NCBI GenBank assembly: GCA_005883655.1
Contig: VBDA01000329.1
Coordinates: 1 to 5,694 of the forward strand
Length of the DNA stretch: 5,694 bases
From: Betaproteobacteria bacterium
GTDB lineage: Bacteria; Pseudomonadota; Gammaproteobacteria; Burkholderiales; Casimicrobiaceae
Reading direction: 5' to 3'
The notes beneath the pieces were generated by a model. The model worked only from the letters and a program-made list of their open reading frames with translations. It was not told where the DNA came from and did not search any database. How positions within the stretch are numbered: the first letter of the stretch is position 1; each line of letters begins with the position of its first letter. Below, piece after piece: positions 1-5,694 of this stretch. A program made the translations under genes and the position numbers.

Positions 1-1
1 C

Positions 2-256
2 GCGCATGGCAAGCAGGTGCTGGAGTTTGTGATCCAGGCCAGGCGCGACCTTCAAGCGCTTCCGCGAGGGGCAAGTGACGACCAAGCGAAAAAGGTCTTC
101 GCCAACCTGATCGAGCCGTTGCTCAAGCTCAGCAAATGTCCCGACTTCGTCGTCAGCCGGGGTCATTACTTCGGCACCGGCGATGTCAAGGATGGCGACC
201 CCGGATTGAGCGACGCGGATAAGCGGTCGCTGATCGAATATCTGAAGACATTCTGA
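2..256 (+). CDS. C-terminal fragment of a probable RoxA-like / di-haem cytochrome family protein (5' end outside window)
   Basis: The frame is open from base 2 to the TGA at 254-256, giving about 84 residues with no stop upstream, so the gene starts before the window. A GTG at 17 is available, but nothing suggests it is the true start. The fragment has a helical, charged first half, then a conserved-looking CPDFVVSRGHYFGT stretch, and ends in LSDADKRSLIEYLKTF. Such an ending is the usual last helix of cytochrome c-like domains, as in di-haem peroxidase/MauG and RoxA-like proteins. No CxxCH haem site falls in the visible part; it would lie upstream. The family assignment rests on the resemblance of this tail, so it is tentative. 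It converges on tcuB, with 56 bases between the two stop codons and no clear hairpin terminator. Confidence 0.5.
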   Translation, partial: AHGKQVLEFVIQARRDLQALPRGASDDQAKKVFANLIEPLLKLSKCPDFVVSRGHYFGTGDVKDGDPGLSDADKRSLIEYLKTF

Positions 257-312
257 GCGCAGGATCGGGCAATCTTTGCAGTGCCATTCACATTTTGAGG
301 GTCCGAGTGCCG

Positions 313-1465
313 TCATTCCGCGCCGATCTGCGGCGCTATGCGCCGACGCTCGAGATGGAAGCGGACGAGCGCGGCAAGACGATAGAGCGCATGCACGAAC
401 TTGCCGTACGGCAGCGTGACGAAGAGCGCCATGATGATGGCGAGATGGATTCCCAGGAGCACGCCCATCGCGGAGGACTCGCGCAGCGCGAGCAGCAGCA
501 GACCGGAGATGCTCGACAACAAGAGCAGCGCCAGAAAGCCGACATCCATCCCGGTCTGCTTGGCGCCGGACAAGGGCGCTTTCCGACAGCGGATTCAGGT
601 TGGCGAGCAGGTTCACCGGTATTCCGGCGGGTATCGGACCGATCTCGATGCCGCCGGCCGTGCCAAGCAGAACCGGCAGGCTCGACAACGCGTAAGGCGC
701 TTTCCAGCGGAAACCATAGTGGTAGATCGTGGCCACGCAGGTGGCTGCGAAGCACAGCATGAAGCCGTAGAACGTCAGGTGATGGAACCATCGTCTCGCG
801 TGCGAGGGCGTCTCATCCGGATACGTGCAGCCTTCGCCGCCCCCAGCGAGGTAGCGCAACCGCAACGCATCGACCACGGAATGGGTGAGCGGCTCGGGGC
901 TGAAAAAATCGCCAAATTTCTCGCCGGTGTCGCGCCAGAATCTAACCAAGCCCGCGGCGAGCGCGACCACGACGAAGAGGAATACGATGCCGAAGGTCCA
1001 GGCCATCGTGCGGTGCGAAAGCACGGCGTAGAACGCGCCTGCGTTGTCTGGGTGTGCCGCAAGCAGCACCGGCCGCTCGATGAAAAAGAACATTGCCCAC
1101 AAGAAAAGCGCCAGGCTCGCCGCGGCGACGAGGCCGACGGTCATGCCATTGCGCTGGAACAGCGCGGAGAGCGGACCCGGCCAAGCGTACTTCCTGTATG
1201 TCTGCAGGCGGATGTCCGCGAGCATTTTCGGAAAGTTAAGCTGGAACTCGTGCGGCGGCGCGTATTGGCAGGCGTAATAGCAGGAGCCGCAGTCGTGGCA
1301 CAGGTTGGCGAGGTATGCGAGGTCGCCCTCGGCGAAGCTCAATCGCCGCTCGAGCGCCGGAAAGACCGCGCAAAAGCCTTCGCAATAACGGCAGGCATTG
1401 CAGATGCTCGCCATTCGCGAGCCCTCTTCGACCAGCGCGACGGGAATCGATCTAGGAGGCGGCAT
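313..1465 (-). CDS. tcuB: TcuB/CitB-type tricarballylate utilization membrane Fe-S protein, interrupted by a one-base frameshift near 574
   Basis: TcuB is the electron-transfer partner of TcuA: in Salmonella it re-oxidises the reduced FAD of TcuA through Fe-S clusters and haem and passes electrons to the quinone pool. Reading from ATG at 1465, 297 codons are in frame. Two ferredoxin-type cysteine clusters are visible, CNACRYCEGFC (C22, C25, C28, C32) and CHDCGSCYYAC (C56, C59, C62, C66). Hydrophobic helices follow near residues 106-128, 155-177, 228-250 and 258-277, with several His that could bind haem (e.g. H228, H229, H249). Around 574 the family-like sequence jumps to the next frame and continues from 573 to the TGA at 313: GMDVGFLALLLLSSISG, then TLPYGKFVHALYR, typical of the TcuB C-terminus. 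Removing one C from the CCC run joins both parts into 383 residues, close to the usual 370-385. Left unrepaired, the first frame has no stop down to base 1. The start overlaps the end of tcuA by 14 bases. The lesion may be a real mutation or a sequencing/assembly error. Confidence 0.85.
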
Positions 1466-2846
1466 GGCGCGCGGCCTCCTCTCCCGCGATGCGGCCGAAC
1501 GCGGTGCCGATCGCCATGCCGACTCCCGCGACGTAGCCCTTGCCCAGCACGTTGCCCGCCATGATCTCGCCGGCGGCGAAGATGTTGGCCGCCGGGCTAT
1601 CGTCCTGCCAGAGCATCTGCGCCCGCTCGTTCACTGCGACGCCGAGGTAGGTGAAGGTGATACCCGGCCGCAACGGATACGCAAAGAATGGCGCTGTATC
1701 GAGCGACCGCGCCCAATGACTCTTGGGCGGCGACAGTCCCGCTGTGGCGCAATCGTCGAGCACGGTGTGATCGAATGTTCCCGGGCGGAGCGCGTGATTG
1801 AATTGCCTCACGGTCGACTCGAGCGCGGCGGGATCGAGCTCGAGCGCCAGCGCGAGCGCGCGCACGGAGTTGGCCTTAATCGGCGGGAACATCGGCGGAA
1901 TAAACTTGCCCATCGCTTTAGCATCGATGATCGAGTATGCGAGTTGATCGGGCTGCGCGGCGACAAGCCGGCCCCAGACCGCGTAGCGCTTGGGCCAGAA
2001 GTCGAGGCCTTCGTCGTCGAAGCGCTGCGCGTCGCGGTTGACGACGATGCCGAGCGATACGCAATCGACGCGGGTGCAAATGCCGCCGTCGAACTTCGGC
2101 GCGCGGGCGTCTATCGCAACGCAATGCCCCTGGGCGGCATCACCGACGGATTTCGCGCCGCCGTCGAGGAGGATCCGCAACACGCGTCCCATGTTATATG
2201 GTGTGCCGCGGATCAGGAAATTGTCGGCCGCGGGTCCCCAAGCTTCGCGCAGCCAAGCGAGGTTCGACTCGAATCCGCCCGCCGCGGCCACCACGGCCTT
2301 GGCGCGAATCTCGAGTCGCGCGCCCTGATGCGCCACCATCGCCGAGGTGAACTTGCCATCCCGGATGTCGAGCTCGATGACCTCCGCGTCGTAGGCGACT
2401 TCGACACCCAGCGCTCCGGCGGTCCGGTAATAGGCGTTGAGCAGCGCCTTTCCGCCGCCCAGGAAAAACGCATTGGTGCGCGCGAGCTGTAGCGTCCCGC
2501 CCAACGGCGGCTGGAAGCGCACGCCATGGCGAATCATCCATTCCCGGCACGTCGCGGTGTGCCGGATGGTCAGTCGCGCAAGCTTTTCGTTCGTCTGTCC
2601 GCCCGTGACCTTGAGCAGATCCTGCCAGTATTCGTCTTCCGGATACGAGCCGCTCAGCACGTCGGCGGGCGTGTCGTGCATGCAGCGCAGGTTACGGGTA
2701 TGCCGGCTATTGCCCCCGCGAAAATGCTTCGGCGCACATTCGAGCACGAGCACGCTTTTATCCGCTTGCGCGGCCGTTATCGCGGCGCACAGCGCGGCGT
2801 TGCCCCCGCCCAATATCAGGACGTCGTACGTCCGTGAAACATCCAT
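1452..2846 (-). CDS. tcuA: FAD-dependent tricarballylate dehydrogenase TcuA
   Basis: This 464-residue flavoprotein belongs to the fumarate reductase/succinate dehydrogenase flavoprotein family (FAD_binding_2). In Salmonella TcuA oxidises tricarballylate to cis-aconitate, which enters the TCA cycle; the exact substrate here is inferred. The N-terminal Rossmann site is YDVLILGGGNAALCAA (residues 7-22), followed by the acidic ribose-binding end of strand 2 at LVLE (33-36) and GGNSRHTRN (44-52). The middle has AVVAAAGGFESN (184-195), IRGTPYNMGRVLRILLDGGA (212-231) and the capping-domain signature VVNRDAQRFDDEG (268-280). The C-terminal FAD segment is IFAAGEIMAGNVLGKGY (422-438). Length is normal for the family and no key segment is missing. 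The ATG at 2846 has a weak AGAAG ribosome site 5 bases upstream. The gene follows the Bug receptor by 45 bases and overlaps tcuB by 14, so the three are probably one transcript. Confidence 0.9.
   Translation of the reverse strand: MDVSRTYDVLILGGGNAALCAAITAAQADKSVLVLECAPKHFRGGNSRHTRNLRCMHDTPADVLSGSYPEDEYWQDLLKVTGGQTNEKLARLTIRHTATCREWMIRHGVRFQPPLGGTLQLARTNAFFLGGGKALLNAYYRTAGALGVEVAYDAEVIELDIRDGKFTSAMVAHQGARLEIRAKAVVAAAGGFESNLAWLREAWGPAADNFLIRGTPYNMGRVLRILLDGGAKSVGDAAQGHCVAIDARAPKFDGGICTRVDCVSLGIVVNRDAQRFDDEGLDFWPKRYAVWGRLVAAQPDQLAYSIIDAKAMGKFIPPMFPPIKANSVRALALALELDPAALESTVRQFNHALRPGTFDHTVLDDCATAGLSPPKSHWARSLDTAPFFAYPLRPGITFTYLGVAVNERAQMLWQDDSPAANIFAAGEIMAGNVLGKGYVAGVGMAIGTAFGRIAGEEAARHAAS
1475..1480 (-). 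promoter_or_regulatory. Ribosome binding site of tcuB inside the end of tcuA
   Basis: The minus strand reads AGGAGG here, 9 bases before the ATG at 1465-1463. This perfect Shine-Dalgarno sequence within the last codons of tcuA supports Met1 over the internal Met18 (1414-1412). It suggests tcuB translation is coupled to that of tcuA. Confidence 0.75.
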
Positions 2847-2891
2847 CGCAGCTTCTTTTATCGTTGGAGCCCAGCAGCGCTCGCGCGTGAC

Positions 2892-3863
2892 TTAATCGAC
2901 CGTCGCCTTTGACTCCTTAACCACCTTGGCCCACTTTGCCGTTTCCGACTTGATGAAGGCGGCGAATTGCTCGGGCGTAAGGCCACCGGGTTCGGCGCCG
3001 AACTGTCCCAGCCGCTGTTGCATGTCCGGCGTCTTCAGAATTTTCAGAATCGCGTTGTAGAGCTTGGTGGTGATTTCAGTGGGGGTCCCTTTAGGCGCGA
3101 GGATGGCGTACCAGGTCGTGACTTCGTAGCCTTTGAGGCCGGATTCCGCAAACGTCGGCAACTCGGGAAAAGCAGGCGAACGCACGGCCGTCGTCACTGC
3201 CAGCGCCCTCACTTTTCCGGCCTTGATGTGGGGCGCGGCCGAGCCGCTGGTCTCGATGGCGAGCTGAATCTGGCCACCGAGCAGATCGGCCATCATGGGC
3301 GCGCCGCCTTTGTACGGGATGTGCACCATGTCGACACCGGTCATCGATTTGAAGAGTTCGGCGGAAAGATGTTCGGTGCTGCCATTGCCCGCGGAACCGT
3401 AAGCGAGCTTTCCCGGATTGGCCCTGGCGTACGCGATCAGCTCCTGAACCGATTTGGCCGGCACCGACGGATTCACGACGAGAATATTCGGAACCGAGGC
3501 CAATACCGTGATCGGAACGAAGTCTTTTTCGAAATCGTAGGACAATTGCTTGTACAGGCTGGTCGCCATCGTATGCGCCACCGTTGCTACGAACAACGTG
3601 TAGCCGTCCGGCGCCGCATGCGCTGCGATGCCGGCGGCCAAGGTACCGCCGGCACCGGCGCGATTTTCCACGACGAACGGCTGACCGAATTCCTGCGAGA
3701 GTGCCTGCGCGAAAGGCCGGGCGACAATATCGGTGGTGCCCCCGGGCACGAAAGGAACCATCAGCGTCACGGGCTTGCTCGGCCACACCTGCGCCAAGGC
3801 GCCGGTGGCCGCGAGCGTCAACAAGATGCACAGGGATCCCAACAGACGGACGACGATTCTCAT
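2892..3863 (-). CDS. Bug-family (TctC-like) periplasmic solute receptor of the tripartite tricarboxylate transporter type
   Basis: This is an extracytoplasmic binding protein of the TctC/Bug family (PF03401), which captures citrate and other carboxylates in the periplasm for a TctA/TctB permease. The chosen ATG at 3863 gives 323 residues; a second in-frame ATG at 3872 would add three. The protein starts MRIVVRLLGSLCILLTLAAT, a Sec signal peptide probably cut after ALA (residues 22-24, just before QVWPSKPV). Family motifs follow in order: VPFVPGGTTDIVAR, VVENRAGAGGTLAAG, PDGYTL, YGSAGNGSTEH and HIPYKGGAPMMADLLGGQ, with a C-terminal EPGGLTPEQFAAFIKSE. Length and motif order are normal. It is the first gene of the operon with tcuA and tcuB, so the likely ligand is tricarballylate, citrate or a related tricarboxylate (inference). 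No TctA or TctB gene is present; such orphan receptors are common in Burkholderiales. Confidence 0.9.
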   Translation of the reverse strand: MRIVVRLLGSLCILLTLAATGALAQVWPSKPVTLMVPFVPGGTTDIVARPFAQALSQEFGQPFVVENRAGAGGTLAAGIAAHAAPDGYTLFVATVAHTMATSLYKQLSYDFEKDFVPITVLASVPNILVVNPSVPAKSVQELIAYARANPGKLAYGSAGNGSTEHLSAELFKSMTGVDMVHIPYKGGAPMMADLLGGQIQLAIETSGSAAPHIKAGKVRALAVTTAVRSPAFPELPTFAESGLKGYEVTTWYAILAPKGTPTEITTKLYNAILKILKTPDMQQRLGQFGAEPGGLTPEQFAAFIKSETAKWAKVVKESKATVD

Positions 3864-3872
3864 TTGGCGCAT

Positions 3873-3878
3873 TCCTCC
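3873..3878 (-). promoter_or_regulatory. Ribosome binding site that selects the downstream start of the Bug receptor
   Basis: The minus strand reads GGAGGA at this place. It touches the first possible ATG (3872-3870) with no spacer, but stands 9 bases before the next in-frame ATG (3863-3861). Ribosomes need several bases of spacing, so the shorter protein is the likely product. Confidence 0.7.
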
Positions 3879-4146
3879 AAGTTCGACGTGACGCTTTCAG
3901 CCGATGCGATCTCGCGCAAAGGCGATGGCCCACCAGGCGAGCCGCAGGCACGGGATAATGCCATGCGCGTCCACGAATATTGCGCTGAAATTCGCGCCTT
4001 CGCGCATGCCTTGTGGACTTCGGCGCGTTGGAAGCTCACGCTAGACACGGGAATCGAAGCCCATGAAACAACATCGTTGCTTTTGACGATCCTTGTCTTC
4101 TGGACCGTGTCCGAAGCAGCCGCAGCCCCATTGATCTTTCTTGCCC
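3879..4146 (+). other. Divergent intergenic region between the Bug-tcuAB operon and the ABC solute-binding protein gene
   Basis: The two transcription units diverge here, so both promoters and any operator should lie in this stretch. I find no full-length gene in it: the open frames crossing it are antisense to the neighbouring genes or lack ribosome sites. A TTGACG at 4083-4088 (+) could be a -35 box for the ABC binding protein, but no good -10 follows at 16-18 bases. An ATAATG at 3955-3960 gives CATTAT on the minus strand, a poor -10 candidate for the Bug operon. No convincing regulator site was recognised. Confidence 0.4.
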
Positions 4147-4159
4147 AAGGAGAACACCG

Positions 4160-5191
4160 ATGCGCGCCTTGTTCGACAGACAAACCCGCAACCTGCAACG
4201 CGCGGTCGCGGTTGGTTTGGCTGCCGCGCTTGGCTTGCCCCCGGCAGCATTCGCCGAAGTGACGGAAGTGCAGATCGCCCGCGGCTTTGCAATTCCGCAT
4301 CTGCCGATCATGATCATGGAGCACGACAAGCTGCTGGAGAAGCATGCGCTGGCAGCGGGCCTGGGCGAGGTCAAGGTCATCTATTCGCAAATTGGCGGCG
4401 GCAGCGTCATGAACGACGCGCTGATCTCGGGCGCGCTTTCCTTTGGCGTAGGCGGTCCGCCGCCAATGCTCACCCTGTGGGACAAGACACGCTCGGGCAT
4501 CCAGGTCAAAGGCGTCTGTGCCGAAGCGACCATGCCGCTACTGCTCAACACCCGCAATCCCAAACTGAAGACGGTGAAAGATCTATCCGAAAAGGACAAG
4601 ATCGCCGTCGGGGCGGTGAAAGTTTCCATTCAGGCGCGCCTCCTGCAGATGGCCGCCGCCACGGTATTCGGTGAGGCCGAATTCACCCGCTTCGACCCGC
4701 TGACGATCGGCATGAACTCCCCGGATGCGAGCGCAGCGCTGCGCTCGGGCGCCGGGGAGGTCGACACCAACTTCAGCCTGCCTCCTTTTCAATACGCCGA
4801 GCTCAAGATCCCCGGTATCCATACGCTTGCATCGTCCAACGACATCATGGGCGGCCCGCACACCTTCACGATGGTCTATGCGACCGGCAAGTTCCATGAC
4901 GCGAATCCCAAGACCTACCAGGCATTCCTTGCAGCGATCAAGGAGGCGATCGCCACTATCAATCGCGACAAGAGCGGCGTCGCCAGGACATACATCGAGA
5001 TGACGCACAGCAAGGAATCGGTCGCGGACATCGTGGCCATCCTGGATGATCCACTGGTGCACTTCACGATGACGCCCACGGGGACCATCAAGTTCGCGGA
5101 TTTCATGTATCGGATCGGGGCGCTCAAAAACAAGCCGAATTCGTGGCAGGATTATTTTTTCGAGGAGATTCACAACTTGCCCGGCAGTTGA
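4160..5191 (+). CDS. ABC transporter solute-binding protein, NMT1/SsuA-like (NitT/TauT family)
   Basis: This 343-residue exported protein is of the type that delivers nitrate, taurine/sulfonates, thiamine precursors and similar solutes to an ABC importer. A Sec signal peptide covers residues 1-32: basic start with R10 and R14, hydrophobic VAVGLAAALGLPPAA, and cleavage after AFA before EVTE. The mature part has the fold's usual landmarks: a short first strand and ligand-facing loop (VQIARGFAIPHLPI, 37-50), KVIYSQIGGGSVMNDALISG (72-91), then GALSFGVGGPPPML (91-104). The second-lobe strand IAVGAVKVSIQARLLQMAA (148-166) is followed by MNSPDASAALRSGAGEVD (185-202). AAGGAG at 4147-4152 lies 7 bases before the ATG and supports this start. 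No permease or ATPase gene adjoins it; the next sequences are a cytochrome relic and soxY in the same orientation. The ligand cannot be read from the sequence; a sulfur compound is a guess from location. Confidence 0.8.
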   Translation: MRALFDRQTRNLQRAVAVGLAAALGLPPAAFAEVTEVQIARGFAIPHLPIMIMEHDKLLEKHALAAGLGEVKVIYSQIGGGSVMNDALISGALSFGVGGPPPMLTLWDKTRSGIQVKGVCAEATMPLLLNTRNPKLKTVKDLSEKDKIAVGAVKVSIQARLLQMAAATVFGEAEFTRFDPLTIGMNSPDASAALRSGAGEVDTNFSLPPFQYAELKIPGIHTLASSNDIMGGPHTFTMVYATGKFHDANPKTYQAFLAAIKEAIATINRDKSGVARTYIEMTHSKESVADIVAILDDPLVHFTMTPTGTIKFADFMYRIGALKNKPNSWQDYFFEEIHNLPGS

Positions 5192-5204
5192 GAGGCCCCT
5201 TCCG

Positions 5205-5393
5205 GTGGTGAGCGTCCAGCGTGGGGCTGCCCTTGTCGGACCAGCACGGACGGAGGGTGTCGACCTCGCACGCCGCTTCGGCTGCATGTCTTGTCACAAT
5301 GTGACGACTGTGATCATCGGACCTACGTTTCGCGACTGTCCGCATCCGCTGCCAGCGCCGTTGGCGAATGGGCCGTTGGCAGGGGCAAAATAG
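5205..5393 (+). pseudogene. Remnant of a small class I cytochrome c (single CxxCH haem site), truncated at both ends
   Basis: The frame from GTG 5205 to TAG 5393 gives 62 residues. Residues 21-32 hold the start of a class I cytochrome c: LARRFGC then MSCH, so the haem site is CMSCH at 27-31. It is followed by NVTTVIIGPTFRD, matching the usual short loop and the G-P-x-[FY]-x-[DE] segment after the haem. After that the protein turns into proline/alanine-rich sequence and stops, with no helix or methionine ligand (MPP-type motif) in this frame; the other two frames do not clearly restore one. The N-terminus keeps something like the end of a signal peptide (AALVGPART before EG) but lacks a basic start and hydrophobic core, so this form could not be exported and matured. 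Its place just before soxY fits a sox-linked cytochrome c gene that has decayed. An intact cytochrome with several sequence errors is the alternative. Confidence 0.5.
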
Positions 5394-5449
5394 CGGCCGC
5401 CGCGCATGCCGCAAGCAACGGGTCTCTGGGCGGGACTGCGGCTCTGGCG

Positions 5450-5455
5450 TAAAAT
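5450..5455 (+). promoter_or_regulatory. Possible -10 box of soxY
   Basis: TAAAAT differs from TATAAT at one position and would place the transcript start near 5462, some 20 bases before the soxY start codon. The sequence 16-18 bases upstream (TGGGCG-like) is a poor -35, so an activator or another sigma factor might be needed. The call is tentative. Confidence 0.3.
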
Positions 5456-5482
5456 GCAGCCTCGAATTTCGGAGAAAAGTCG

Positions 5483-5694
5483 ATGAATCGAAAACGAAGA
5501 ATCCTATTGAAAACCGGCAGCGGCGCGACCCTGCTCTCGCTCCTTGCCGGGGCGGGCATGCTGGCGTCGCGCGCCGCGCAGGCGCAGGCATGGAACAAGG
5601 ACGCGTTCGAAACCCACAATCTCGCCGAAACGATGAAGGCGCTGGGCGGCGGCGAGCCGGCGCAAAGCAAGGATATCGTTTTCTTTCAGACCCC
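5483..5694 (+). CDS. soxY: Thiosulfate oxidation carrier protein SoxY, N-terminal part (3' end outside window)
   Basis: SoxY, in complex with SoxZ, carries sulfur intermediates bound to a C-terminal GGCGG-type cysteine while SoxAX, SoxB and SoxCD act on them in the periplasm. Only the first 70 codons are visible, so the carrier cysteine is outside the window. The N-terminus MNRKRRILLKTGSG is a Tat-type signal (K-R-R-I-L-L-K), followed by a hydrophobic core ATLLSLLAGAGML and a cut near AAQAQA, residues 31-36. The mature start WNKDAFETHNLAETMKALGG, then SKDIVF, resembles SoxY of Burkholderiales, where W-N-x-x-A-F and the A-L-G-G turn are usual. GGAG at 5471-5474 lies 8 bases before the ATG. Export by Tat fits SoxY, which crosses the membrane folded with SoxZ. 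The rest of the sox cluster is expected beyond the right edge. Confidence 0.82.
   Translation, partial: MNRKRRILLKTGSGATLLSLLAGAGMLASRAAQAQAWNKDAFETHNLAETMKALGGGEPAQSKDIVFFQT

Noticed and set aside
257..312. Bidirectional terminator between the convergent genes
   Set aside because: No GC-rich inverted repeat followed by a T run is visible on either strand in these 56 bases.
570..580. Programmed ribosomal frameshift in tcuB
   Set aside because: The site lacks a slippery heptamer, an in-frame stop right after the shift, and a stimulating upstream Shine-Dalgarno of the prfB kind; a simple indel explains it better.
401..1564. Long plus-strand open frame of 387 codons antisense to tcuB
   Set aside because: It is a shadow of the GC-rich tcuB/tcuA coding strand: low-complexity, arginine/alanine-rich, no ribosome site, no recognisable domain, while the opposite strand encodes a clear family protein.
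1398..2492. Plus-strand open frame of 364 codons antisense to tcuA
   Set aside because: The other strand carries an intact FAD dehydrogenase with all motifs; this frame has the charged, repetitive composition of an antisense shadow.
3981..4006. Inverted repeat TGCGC...GCGCA in the divergent region as an operator
   Set aside because: The arms are only five bases of common GC-rich sequence with a 16-base spacer, which is expected by chance at this composition.
2967..4262. Plus-strand open frame of 431 codons across the Bug gene and the divergent region
   Set aside because: It is antisense to the Bug receptor and crosses into the signal peptide region of the ABC binding protein in another frame; no domain, start site or ribosome site supports it.
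4583..5287. Minus-strand open frame of 234 codons antisense to the ABC binding protein
   Set aside because: Rich in arginine, histidine and aspartate with no recognisable fold; typical of the strand opposite a GC-rich gene.

Overview
The window is GC-rich (roughly 60-65% by eye), with strong Shine-Dalgarno sites and G/C-rich third codon positions. An extracytoplasmic Bug-type receptor, tricarballylate-type catabolic genes and a sox gene together point to a betaproteobacterium of Burkholderiales type. This placement is inferred from gene content; no rRNA or other marker is present.

Layout. Bases 2-256 (+) are the C-terminal end of a gene entering from the left edge, probably a RoxA-like/di-haem cytochrome relative. 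Bases 313-3863 (-) form a compact operon read right to left: a Bug-family (TctC) solute receptor, the FAD dehydrogenase TcuA, and the membrane Fe-S/haem partner TcuB. tcuB overlaps tcuA by 14 bases and is interrupted by a one-base frameshift near 574. Bases 3864-4159 are a divergent intergenic region. Bases 4160-5191 (+) encode an exported NMT1/SsuA-like (NitT/TauT family) ABC solute-binding protein. Bases 5205-5393 (+) carry a remnant of a small class I cytochrome c with one CxxCH haem site. Bases 5483-5694 (+) are the start of soxY, with a Tat-type signal peptide, running off the right edge.

How it works together. The minus-strand operon reads as capture and oxidation of a tricarboxylate or similar polycarboxylate. 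The Bug protein binds it in the periplasm, TcuA oxidises it (tricarballylate to cis-aconitate in Salmonella), and TcuB re-oxidises the TcuA flavin and passes electrons to the membrane quinone pool. No TctA/TctB permease, MFS carrier (TcuC) or LysR regulator (TcuR) lies in the window. The plus-strand right end appears to be the edge of a thiosulfate-oxidising sox cluster. The ABC binding protein and the cytochrome relic lie in the same orientation just before soxY.

I see no previously undescribed system. The points most worth a second look are the frameshift in tcuB, the decayed cytochrome in front of soxY, and the pairing of two unrelated periplasmic binding proteins head to head without membrane components.
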